This document shows, one piece after another, positions 8,077 to 15,625 of a stretch of 39,131 nt of DNA. Made by a program: the position numbers and the translations under genes. The number at the start of each line of letters is the position of its first letter. Position 1 is the stretch's first letter. Origin of the DNA: Oscillibacter faecalis_A (GTDB lineage Bacteria > Bacillota > Clostridia > Oscillospirales > Oscillospiraceae); contig NZ_JARFXX010000013.1 of NCBI RefSeq assembly GCF_029218125.1, positions 1 to 39,131 on the forward strand, written 5' to 3'. The notes under the pieces are model-generated. The model was not told the DNA's origin, ran no database searches, and saw nothing but the letters and a program-made list of their open reading frames with translations.

Positions 8077-9338
8077 CATTTCACCTCCTCAGGTGTCACG
8101 ATCACACCTGCTACGGCGCAGGCCGCCGCTACGGCAGGGCTGGCCAGATAGACCTCTGAGGTCTTGGCGCCCATCCGGCCCACAAAGTTTCGGTTCGTGG
8201 TGGAAACGCACCGCTCACCATCCGCCAGTACGCCTACATGGCCGCCGTTGCAGGGGCCGCAGGTAGGCATGGACACGGTGGCGCCGGCGCGGACAAACAG
8301 CTCCAACAGTCCCTCCTCCATTGCCTGAAGATAAATGGTGGGCGTGGCGGGGATGATCGTGCAGCGCACACGCTCCGCAACCCTATGGCCCCGCATAATC
8401 TGGGCCGCCTGACGCAAGTCCGTAATATGGCCGTTAGTGCAGCAGCCGATGATCACCTGATCCACCGGCAGCCCGGCGTACTCCTCCACCGGCTTGACGT
8501 TGGAGGGCAGATGAGGCGCAGCCACCACGGGCTTGAGCTTGGACAGGTCCATCCGAATCGTCCGCTCATACACGGCGTCCGAATCCGGCTTTGCCGGCGC
8601 GAAGGGGCGGTCCACCCGACCCTGCAGATATTCCAGCGTAACCGCATCAACAGGAAAAATGGCGTTCTTGGCACCGGCCTCAATGGCCATGTTGCAGATG
8701 GCAAACCGGTCGTCAATGGAAATATCCGCAATGGCATCGCCGGTGAACTCGATACTCATATAGCGGGCGCCATCCACACCGATCATGCCGATCAGCGTTA
8801 AAATCACATCCTTGCCGCCCACAAATTCTGGAAATTTTCCCGTCAACTCCACCCGGATGGCCTTGGGGACCTTGAACCAGCTTTCACCGGCATACATACC
8901 ACCAGCCATATCCGTAGAGCCGATGCCTGTCGAAAACGCGCCCAGCGCGCCGTAGGTGCAGGTATGGGAATCCGCACCGATAATCAGCTCGCCCGGAGCA
9001 ATAAAGCCCTGCTCCGGCAGCAGCGCGTGCTCAATTCCCATCCGTCCGCCATCATAGAAGTTTTTGATGCCGTGCTTTTGCGCGAAGGCCCGGCAGGTGG
9101 CGCAGTTCCGCGCCGCCTGAATGTCCTTGTTGGGGGCAAAGTGGTCCATGACCAGCACGATTTTTTCTGGATTGAACACCCGGTCAAGACCGTGGGTCTC
9201 CATTGCCTGAATGGCGATAGGGGCGGTCACATCGCTGCCCATGACCAGATCCAGCCTTGCGTTGATCAGATCGCCTGCCGCAACGCTTTCCGCGCCGCAG
9301 TGCCGGGCGAAGATTTTCTGCGTCATTGTCATACCCAT
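8076..9338 (-). CDS. LeuC/DmdA/HacA-like hydro-lyase large subunit
   Basis: A 420-residue large subunit of the short LeuC/HacA type, which carries the [4Fe-4S] cluster for stereospecific dehydration/hydration of hydroxy-acids. The three cluster cysteines are C300 (in IGCCTNG), C360 and C363 (in PTCGPCNGG). The active-site DSHT block is at 123-126. The N-terminus MGMTMTQKIFARHCG is typical of the family, so the first ATG is kept. Its stop overlaps the small-subunit start, as expected for an obligate pair. It lies 34 bases downstream of the lyase gene. In Eubacterium barkeri a homologous pair (DmdAB) hydrates dimethylmaleate to dimethylmalate, the substrate of an ICL-superfamily lyase; the same adjacency is seen here. 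Isopropylmalate isomerase is the alternative name an automated call would give. Confidence 0.92.
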   Translation of the reverse strand: MGMTMTQKIFARHCGAESVAAGDLINARLDLVMGSDVTAPIAIQAMETHGLDRVFNPEKIVLVMDHFAPNKDIQAARNCATCRAFAQKHGIKNFYDGGRMGIEHALLPEQGFIAPGELIIGADSHTCTYGALGAFSTGIGSTDMAGGMYAGESWFKVPKAIRVELTGKFPEFVGGKDVILTLIGMIGVDGARYMSIEFTGDAIADISIDDRFAICNMAIEAGAKNAIFPVDAVTLEYLQGRVDRPFAPAKPDSDAVYERTIRMDLSKLKPVVAAPHLPSNVKPVEEYAGLPVDQVIIGCCTNGHITDLRQAAQIMRGHRVAERVRCTIIPATPTIYLQAMEEGLLELFVRAGATVSMPTCGPCNGGHVGVLADGERCVSTTNRNFVGRMGAKTSEVYLASPAVAAACAVAGVIVTPEEVK

Positions 9339-9372
9339 TGTACGCAGCTCTCCCTTCTGTCCCGTGGCGGGA

Positions 9373-10290
9373 TCAACCGTTTTCCTCGCTGTGCTTCTTC
9401 TTAAATACGTCCACCTGGAACTTCTTTTCCATGTCGGTCAGGGCCTCCATGCCCATCGCGGCGTTGAACTCGGCAAAGCCGGGAACAGAGCCGGAGGCGA
9501 TGATTTCCTTATTGGAGTGGTTCTCCTTCAGACTCTTGAGATAGTTTTCAATGGCCCTCTCTGCGGCAAAGGCGGTCCCCACGGGATAGATCACGATATC
9601 ATAGCCGATCTCCTGCAGTTCCTCAAAGCTCAGGGTGGGAGACTTGCCGCCCTCCACCTGATTGCCGAATTTGTAAACACCGGGAATGGCGCAGACAGCT
9701 TTCATAGCCTCCACGGTGGGCAGTCCATCGGCATAGATGATGTCGGCACCGGCATCGCGGTACGCCTCCAGACGCCGCAGGGTCTCATCCAAACCGTGCG
9801 TAGCATAGGCATCGGTCCGGGCGATAATCAGCATCTCGTCCCGGGCCTCCACGGCGGCGCGAATCTTCTCTACGTGCTCCTCCATGGGAATCACGGCCTT
9901 TTTCTCCATATGGCCGCAACGCTTGGGGAACACCTGATCCTCCAGATGAACAGCAGCCATACCGGCGCGCTCAAACTCGCGCACGGTGCGGAACACGTTG
10001 AGGGGGTTTCCGTAGCCGGTGTCGATGTCGCCGATCAGGGGGATATTCAAAACAGCGTTCATATTGGCGCAGACGGTGGCCATCTCGTTCATGGTCATCA
10101 GGCCGTAATCCGGCTGGCCCAGAATGGAGGCGGACGCGCCGAAGCCGGTCATAAAGGCGGCCTCAAAGCCCATTCTTTCTACAAGTCTGGCGGACAGGCA
10201 ATCATAAGCACCAGGGGCCACCAGAATTTCAGGCTTCTTCAAACGCTCGCGCAGCACCTGCGCGCCGGATTTTCCACTCGTTGCTCTCAT
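9373..10290 (-). CDS. Isocitrate lyase/PEP mutase superfamily lyase (Dml/PrpB-like)
   Basis: A 305-residue TIM-barrel lyase that should cleave a 2-hydroxy- or 2,3-substituted malate-type acid by retro-aldol chemistry. Visible family marks are DIDTGYG (88-94, metal-binding Asp residues), HLEDQ (115-119) and the lyase signature KRCGH (123-127) with catalytic Cys, which separates lyases from PEP mutases. Where PrpB proteins usually read FPEA, this one reads YADGLPT, so it may not be a standard methylisocitrate lyase. 2,3-dimethylmalate lyase (pyruvate plus propionate) or a related oxo-acid-forming lyase is at least as likely. Its start follows an AAGGAGG site. It is flanked by the PrpF-like isomerase and the LeuCD-like hydratase, so it is probably the terminal carbon-carbon cleavage step of the pathway. 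Confidence 0.9.
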   Translation of the reverse strand: MRATSGKSGAQVLRERLKKPEILVAPGAYDCLSARLVERMGFEAAFMTGFGASASILGQPDYGLMTMNEMATVCANMNAVLNIPLIGDIDTGYGNPLNVFRTVREFERAGMAAVHLEDQVFPKRCGHMEKKAVIPMEEHVEKIRAAVEARDEMLIIARTDAYATHGLDETLRRLEAYRDAGADIIYADGLPTVEAMKAVCAIPGVYKFGNQVEGGKSPTLSFEELQEIGYDIVIYPVGTAFAAERAIENYLKSLKENHSNKEIIASGSVPGFAEFNAAMGMEALTDMEKKFQVDVFKKKHSEENG

Positions 10291-10329
10291 AACGTAAAGT
10301 CCTCCTTTTTAGTTGTATGTGTTTCCGCC

Positions 10330-11481
10330 TCAGTCCAGAATCTCCCGGGGCACATAGACGTAGCCCTCCATGATTCTGCGGGCAGTGCGGCCATAAGCCG
10401 CCTTGACGATCTTCCCATCCCGAACGCTCATATCGCATTCGATAATGCCGCCGGGGTGTCCGATCCGCACCATACCGTCCGTGATGGTCTTACCCATGGC
10501 CTCATTGACAATGGTGCCGGGCGTCACCGCAGCGCAGCCGGTGCAGACCGTGGCCGTACCGGAATAGGTCTTGTGCATGATTCCCATAAACATGTCCCGG
10601 GATACGAAATCAATATCGTTCGCGGAAACCGGTATCCCATCAATGTGGCTGGCGTAGTCCTGCGGAGGTGATACGAACGCCACCATTGGGACCGCACGGA
10701 TTTTGGTGCGGGCCGTTTCCTGATCCGGGGCAATGCCCATGACCACCGCCGCCGTGGTGCGAATCTCCTCCAGCAACTCCAGCATTTTGGGGTCGCTGTC
10801 GATCTCACCGGGGGACTCGGTCCCCTTCAGGCCAAGGTCCTTGGCCCGGACGAACACCATGGGACTGCCGGCATCCAGCATGGATACGGGCAAAAGGCCA
10901 AAGCCCTTGATATCCAGTGTGTCCATTGCATTGCCGGTGGGCAGCAGGCGGCCGGTCTTGGCGCCGATAGTTCCGGCCATGTTGATGCCGATACGGGCGC
11001 CGGTGCCAGGCACACCGTCCACCTTGTAGCCGCCCTTTACCTGCGGCTTGCCGTTCTTCACGGGAACCTCCGCTACAAATACCTTCTTGGTGTTGGTGTT
11101 GTAGATACGCACCGTAGTCACCGGCTCCACGGCCCTGACCAGCCCCTGTTGAATGGCAAAGGGACCGACACCCGCGGAAATATTGCCGCAATTGCTGGAA
11201 TAGTCCACATAGGGCTTTTTAATTTCTACCTGACCGAAGGTGTAATCGATGTCAGCGTCCTCGCGGTCGGACACGCTGATAATGGCCAGCTTGCTGGTCA
11301 GGGGATCGGCGCCGCCAAGTCCGTCGATCTGACGGCTGTCTGGGCTGCCGAAGATAGACAGGATGACCTTATCCCGGGTCTCGGGGTCTTCGGGAAGATC
11401 GTTGCTGAGAAGATATATGCCTTTACTGGTTCCGCTGCGCATGATCACGCAGGGAATCCGTTCCATTTCAGGGCTGTACAT
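10330..11481 (-). CDS. PrpF / methylitaconate delta-isomerase-like protein
   Basis: A 383-residue protein of the PrpF family (diaminopimelate-epimerase fold). It has MRSGTSKGIYL (14-24) and the characteristic DYSSNCGNISAGVGPFA block (93-109) with the conserved Cys98, plus a C-terminal GHPGG motif. Characterised members move a double bond or change cis/trans geometry in unsaturated di/tricarboxylates: PrpF with AcnD in the methylcitrate cycle, Mii converting 3-methylitaconate to dimethylmaleate in nicotinate fermentation, and 4-oxalomesaconate tautomerase. Position directly before the ICL-like and LeuCD-like genes fits an isomerase feeding a hydratase. Which of these activities it has cannot be told from motifs alone. 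Start supported by AAGGAAG upstream. Confidence 0.9.
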   Translation of the reverse strand: MYSPEMERIPCVIMRSGTSKGIYLLSNDLPEDPETRDKVILSIFGSPDSRQIDGLGGADPLTSKLAIISVSDREDADIDYTFGQVEIKKPYVDYSSNCGNISAGVGPFAIQQGLVRAVEPVTTVRIYNTNTKKVFVAEVPVKNGKPQVKGGYKVDGVPGTGARIGINMAGTIGAKTGRLLPTGNAMDTLDIKGFGLLPVSMLDAGSPMVFVRAKDLGLKGTESPGEIDSDPKMLELLEEIRTTAAVVMGIAPDQETARTKIRAVPMVAFVSPPQDYASHIDGIPVSANDIDFVSRDMFMGIMHKTYSGTATVCTGCAAVTPGTIVNEAMGKTITDGMVRIGHPGGIIECDMSVRDGKIVKAAYGRTARRIMEGYVYVPREILD

Positions 11482-11516
11482 ACTGCACTTCCTTTATAAC
11501 CTTTCTTACACCCACT

Positions 11517-12242
11517 TTACACTTTTTCTGCCGGATAAACATCGTGTTCAAACACACGGTAATCATGCCCCGGCAATACAACACCTCCGATTGCTTTTAC
11601 GCGCTCCAGACTGGCAAAATAGTCCCGCAGATCAATGTGAATCCCATTGACAAACATAGGGTCATGCTCATAGCATTCTAAAAGGCCAATCAAATCACCG
11701 GCAATAATATGAGGGCCAGCCTCTGTATCCACAACAACAGACTGTGAACCAAGCGTATGACCCGGCGTTGTGATTACACGGATACCATCCATAATCTGGC
11801 TATCACCGTCCAAGGTCATATACCGTGTCTTGAAAATCTCTTCCCGGTCATAAGAGCCTGCAAAAATTTTTACTGGTGGATTTTCTGCCTCCTCCAGTTC
11901 CTGCTTTTGCACATAGAATGTCGCATTCGGAAACAGGTCATTGTTGCCAGCATGGTCCCAGTGTAAATGAGTCAAAACCACGGTCGTAATGTTCTCAGGC
12001 TTCACACCCAGTCGTTTCAGCGCCGCCTCAGGATGCTGCTCCGGAGTCCGTGTGTGAGGCTGCCACCGATTATCCGGTTCCGTTCCGCCAGTATCGACCA
12101 TAACATGATGCACACCATCCGTCAGATACCAGCAAATCAGTGGGAAATCAATTTTGACACCCGGAGACTGCATAAAGGCCAAATTCGATTTCTGCCGATT
12201 CAAATCGCCCACATGAAGCGGGTAGATTTTAAAGCTTGCCAT
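11517..12242 (-). CDS. Metallo-beta-lactamase-fold hydrolase (lactonase-like)
   Basis: A 241-residue protein with the binuclear zinc motif HLHWDHAG, a later GHTLGSQ His, the GDLI Asp and a C-terminal GHDYRVF His. This pattern is typical of the N-acyl-homoserine-lactonase/AttM branch. AGGAGA sits 7 bases from the ATG at 12242 but touches the upstream GTG (12248), so the ATG is the start, 14 bases inside the end of the PrpD-like gene. In a catabolic operon a quorum-quenching role is less likely than opening a lactone or hydrolysing a thioester or ester of the pathway acid; this is inference. Base composition is poorer in GC than the leuCD and prpF genes, like its upstream neighbours. Confidence 0.85.
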   Translation of the reverse strand: MASFKIYPLHVGDLNRQKSNLAFMQSPGVKIDFPLICWYLTDGVHHVMVDTGGTEPDNRWQPHTRTPEQHPEAALKRLGVKPENITTVVLTHLHWDHAGNNDLFPNATFYVQKQELEEAENPPVKIFAGSYDREEIFKTRYMTLDGDSQIMDGIRVITTPGHTLGSQSVVVDTEAGPHIIAGDLIGLLECYEHDPMFVNGIHIDLRDYFASLERVKAIGGVVLPGHDYRVFEHDVYPAEKV

Positions 12243-13593
12243 GGTCACTCTCCTTTATGAACAGGTCCAACAGCTCACCCGGAGTCTTCAGCTGATCCAA
12301 TTTCATTATCATGTCCACGATTCGTGCCAAGCGGAGCTCGCCCAAATCAGCACTACAGTGTTCATCAAGCTTGGCAATATTATCCTCTGGCTGCAAATAA
12401 ACCGGTTCTTCCCGGTAAATGGTCCTCGTTTCCCCATTCCGTAGCTCCAGTTCCACACGCACAGGCTGCTTTACCGGAAATTTCCCCGTATATTCTGGGT
12501 CTACCTCCAATTTCAAAACACCAGCAAGCCGTGTAACTTCCGGATTTTTGAAATCGTAATAATTTGCATTGGCGATTCTTTGGTGTACCATAGATGCCGC
12601 AAAATTGAAGTGATTACTCATCCTCGCCTGCAGAAGTGCATCAAATGGGCCCGGATTATCGCAGCCAGCATAGGTCTTGCCCAATTGAAATGTGTAGATA
12701 ACGCCAGACACAATATCCGCAGGCTGAATTCCCTGCCTTACAGCGTCTATGGCAGCCTGTGCTGTTGTTTGCACCAACGCGCAGGCCGGAGCTGGCTTAA
12801 ATAGCACATCCAAAATGGAATAATGTCCATCTTCGCAATCCAAAGACTCCAAGTTTGCTTGAGAAAGGCCAAATGCAGCGCAGATACCCGCATCACCTTC
12901 TACGATTTTTGCTGGTGCCATTACGCCTCGTTTGGCCAGCTGTGCCGCTACAATACCACCACGAGCAGCAGTACCATTCTGGAAATAGAGATCATCTGTA
13001 CCTTCAATGGCCCATTGATTGATGCCGGCCGTAAAGCTGGCAGAAAGCGCAAAGGCTGTAAGCTGCTGTTCATAGGTCAGTCCCAAAAGCCGCCCTGCCG
13101 TCATACAACTGCCAAAGGTTCCAATAATAGAGGTAGGACGAAAGCCCCGAGAGCCAAACTCTGGACACGCCGTACCGCGTCCAATGCGAGCCATCATTTC
13201 ATAACCGGCAACTATTGCCGTGACAACCTCTGTCATGGGTGCGCCTGTTTCTTCCGCCACAGCCAAAGCAGTCGGAATAATAACCACACCCGGATGCGCA
13301 TTGCTGTCCCGATGAATATCCTCATACAGAATACTCTGAGCGTAAACCGCATTTACAAATGCAGCATCTGCCATATTGGACTTCCGTGTTGAAAACCAAA
13401 TGGATGCGTTTCCCGCCGGGTGCAGCGTTGCTGTCATTTCGCGGGCAGCCTTAGACCACCGTTCATCGATTCCAACATAGGCACACGCCAATGAGTGGAG
13501 CAAGCACAGCTTAACTTTCTCAATGACCTCTGCCGGTAACTCCTTATACGTCATTCTATAAATTGGTTTTACCAGCTTTTCAGCAAGTGTCAT
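12229..13593 (-). CDS. MmgE/PrpD-family protein 1
   Basis: A 454-residue member of the MmgE/PrpD family, which includes 2-methylcitrate dehydratase and cis-aconitate decarboxylase (IRG1/CAD). The active-site stretch is present near residues 91-106 (YEDIHRDSNAHPGVVIIPT: acidic pair and two His). Two in-frame ATGs compete. GGGGGA abuts the first (13599) but is 6 bases from the second (13593), so the second is chosen. The gene overlaps the hydrolase gene at its 3' end. Sampled lines give about 45-50 percent GC, against about 58-65 percent for most other operon genes. Dehydratase versus decarboxylase cannot be decided by eye. The operon holds a second, clearly distant paralogue, so the two likely act on different substrates or isomers. 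Confidence 0.9.
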   Translation of the reverse strand: MTLAEKLVKPIYRMTYKELPAEVIEKVKLCLLHSLACAYVGIDERWSKAAREMTATLHPAGNASIWFSTRKSNMADAAFVNAVYAQSILYEDIHRDSNAHPGVVIIPTALAVAEETGAPMTEVVTAIVAGYEMMARIGRGTACPEFGSRGFRPTSIIGTFGSCMTAGRLLGLTYEQQLTAFALSASFTAGINQWAIEGTDDLYFQNGTAARGGIVAAQLAKRGVMAPAKIVEGDAGICAAFGLSQANLESLDCEDGHYSILDVLFKPAPACALVQTTAQAAIDAVRQGIQPADIVSGVIYTFQLGKTYAGCDNPGPFDALLQARMSNHFNFAASMVHQRIANANYYDFKNPEVTRLAGVLKLEVDPEYTGKFPVKQPVRVELELRNGETRTIYREEPVYLQPEDNIAKLDEHCSADLGELRLARIVDMIMKLDQLKTPGELLDLFIKESDHGKL

Positions 13594-13641
13594 GAACATT
13601 CCCCCGGTTAAAATCTTATTTCTGCTCCATTTGTTAATCTA

Positions 13642-13677
13642 ATATCCCAAACAATCCCCAAAAGCTGTTTGGGATAT
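13642..13677 (-). other. Intercistronic hairpin between symporter and PrpD-like gene
   Basis: Perfect 12-base arms ATATCCCAAACA (13642-13653) and its complement (13666-13677) in a 133-base gap. No T-tract follows in the direction of transcription, so it is more likely an RNA-stability or processing element than a terminator. Confidence 0.6.
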
Positions 13678-13726
13678 CAGTCCCTTATATTTGCTTGCTT
13701 TTTAAAGGTTCAGTTCCCGTTAAGCA

Positions 13727-15202
13727 CTATACCCTATCAGGCCTTTTCAGCGGGGCCAGATATTTTTCTCTCCAATCCGCATCAACAGGCTTTGTCATCA
13801 TGCTGACTACGACACACAGAACAATATTTGCCAAGAAGCCCCAAAAGCCACCCATGAAGCCAAGGGGATTCCCCCAAGTAATAGTACCCAATGCAGATAC
13901 AATCAAGCCTGCCAAATAGCCAATGCAGGCCCCCTCCTTCGTCATCCGCTTGAATACGAAAATGCCGAGAACCGGGACGATCATCTGTGCAAAGCCAGCC
14001 AATGTCAGATTAATGAGGATTTCAATGGTCTGAATAGTCATGAAAGACATAATCACACCAATTGCCAAAATAATCAAAACAAAAATGCGCCCCCACTGTC
14101 TGACCTTTGCATCTGAAGCGTCCGGCTTAACAGTTTCACCGATGTCAATCGCAAGAATAGATGAGCAGGTTACCAAAATAGAAGAAATGGTCGACATCCC
14201 GGCTGCCAGAATGCCGAGCGTAACAAAAATACCCCAAACGGGCGCATATTCAGCCATAAAAGCCACGAGGCCGTTTTCAGGGTTTGCCATTTCAGGCATG
14301 GAAACGTGCATATTCAGGCCACAGAATACCACCGGGAGGCAAACTGCAAAGCAGAAGAATGCACCCATGTAGCCAGCCAGCTTGCGGCAATCCTTGCTGG
14401 ATTTTGCCGCATAAGTGCGCTGCCACACATAGGGAGCAAAGAAGCCGCCAAGGCCTTGAATGAAGAAAAAGGAGAGATATCGCCTCCAGCTCCAATACTG
14501 AGTTGTATCCTTATAGTACAGGACATCAGGAGCACTCTCGATCAAACGGCGCCAGCTTTCGGCATAACCGCCGTTCGTGCCAGCAACGATAAACAGGCAT
14601 CCCCACAGGATCACGATAAACAAAAGGCCCTGAGCGGTATCAACCCATGCCTGTGAAGTAAAGCCGCCGAAGTACACATAAATACCCACAACCACAGCAG
14701 TAATCAGGATAGCTGCCTTAAAGGAAATTACATCGTTGGTAATAGCACTCATAGCCCAAGACACACCGCGAATCTGTGCCATCATAGAAGGGATGCAAAA
14801 GGCCAACATACCAACAGCAATCAGGAGCTTAAACCCCTTGGAACGGTAATAATCAGCAACAAGCTGGGCCGGAGTCACAAAGTTATGCGCCTTGGATAGC
14901 TTCCAGAAGCGAGGGCCAAATACGCCCATACAAGAAACGACCAATAGCTGCCAAGTACTAATGCCAATCCATCCAATGCCATTTTTATAAAGAGACCCCA
15001 CAACGCCCTGATAAAGGCCTGTAGAAAACCATGTTGCAACGGTAGTAAAAAACAGAATAAAATTCTGTGTACCAGTACCGATAAAGTAGCCTCGGGAAGT
15101 AGAAACCGTTTCTTCCTTATAGCCAAGGCCTAAGCCAACAGCCAAACTGAATGCCAAATAGACAACAATAGCGATAATTGCCGCAATCGTATATGCACCC
15201 AT
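13727..15202 (-). CDS. Sodium:solute symporter (SSS family)
   Basis: A 491-residue inner-membrane protein with about 13 hydrophobic segments and the fold marks of the SSS family (VYFGGFTSQAWVDTAQGLL, the long GxxAAxMST-like stretch LGILAAGMSTISSILVTCSS, and a C-terminal LAGFAQMIVPVLGIFVF). It should import the pathway acid with sodium. It starts at the base after the stop of the small DUF3311 protein, whose 3' end holds its ribosome site (GGGGAGGG), so the two are translationally coupled. The only transporter in the operon, it implies that the substrate comes from outside the cell. That agrees with the absence of a methylcitrate synthase gene. Substrate cannot be read from sequence. Sampled GC is about 47 percent. 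Confidence 0.92.
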   Translation of the reverse strand: MGAYTIAAIIAIVVYLAFSLAVGLGLGYKEETVSTSRGYFIGTGTQNFILFFTTVATWFSTGLYQGVVGSLYKNGIGWIGISTWQLLVVSCMGVFGPRFWKLSKAHNFVTPAQLVADYYRSKGFKLLIAVGMLAFCIPSMMAQIRGVSWAMSAITNDVISFKAAILITAVVVGIYVYFGGFTSQAWVDTAQGLLFIVILWGCLFIVAGTNGGYAESWRRLIESAPDVLYYKDTTQYWSWRRYLSFFFIQGLGGFFAPYVWQRTYAAKSSKDCRKLAGYMGAFFCFAVCLPVVFCGLNMHVSMPEMANPENGLVAFMAEYAPVWGIFVTLGILAAGMSTISSILVTCSSILAIDIGETVKPDASDAKVRQWGRIFVLIILAIGVIMSFMTIQTIEILINLTLAGFAQMIVPVLGIFVFKRMTKEGACIGYLAGLIVSALGTITWGNPLGFMGGFWGFLANIVLCVVVSMMTKPVDADWREKYLAPLKRPDRV

Positions 15203-15442
15203 TTATATTCCCTCCCCGTTATCATTTGTTTCATCAAAACTCTGCCAGAGTTTTTTTGAGCCATAGAACACCAAACCGCAGCCTGCCAGAATAACCAGAT
15301 TGGTGTACCACATGGTAAACGGCGTGCCGAGGATCATAGGTTCAACCACATTCAGACTCGGAATAATAAAGGGACTGAATACGAAGAAGACATAGATTGC
15401 GAAAAGGATCCAGTACAAAGTCTGTTTCTTTTTTGTACTCAT
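15203..15442 (-). CDS. DUF3311/YhdT-like small membrane partner of the symporter
   Basis: A 79-residue protein with two membrane segments (about 9-29 and 43-61) and the central motif VVEPMILGTPFTMW, which matches the small proteins (DUF3311, YhdT-like) habitually encoded next to SSS symporters. They are presumed accessory subunits; their role is not established. The start follows GGGAGG. Its last codons carry the symporter ribosome site. Confidence 0.85.
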   Translation of the reverse strand: MSTKKKQTLYWILFAIYVFFVFSPFIIPSLNVVEPMILGTPFTMWYTNLVILAGCGLVFYGSKKLWQSFDETNDNGEGI

Positions 15443-15566
15443 TTGTTTTCCTCCCTTGGTTGATATGGTAAAGCAAAGTCACTACTTTTTTATTTATTTG
15501 ATATTATGTCACTTAAAGAAAGCTCCGTTTCACCGTAAAAATACAGGCGATATGCAATGTGGGCCT

Positions 15567-15595
15567 CCGTGCACCCGGGAATACCGGGTGCACGG
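15567..15595 (-). other. Intercistronic hairpin after the first operon gene
   Basis: Perfect 12-base GC-rich arms CCGTGCACCCGG (15567-15578) and CCGGGTGCACGG (15584-15595) with a 5-base loop in the 183-base gap between the PrpD-like gene 2 and the DUF3311 gene. No T-tract follows on the minus strand. It may stabilise the upstream message or partly attenuate. The rest of the gap is AT-rich and shows no promoter I can support. Confidence 0.6.
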
Positions 15596-15625
15596 TGAAT
15601 ATTATATTTTATTAAATGTGCTAAA

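Noticed and set aside
7594..9338. Calling the LeuCD-like pair leucine biosynthesis genes
   Set aside because: No leuA, leuB or other branched-chain genes are present, the neighbours are PrpF-, lyase- and PrpD-like, and control is by sigma-54. Kept as hydro-lyase of open substrate.
9211..10671. Long plus-strand open frame (486 codons) opposite the lyase and hydratase genes
   Set aside because: It is antisense to genes with intact catalytic motifs, its translation is low in complexity and resembles no family, and it has no ribosome site. The same holds for long antisense frames at 29467-31101, 31158-32399, 35426-36751 and 23281-24630.
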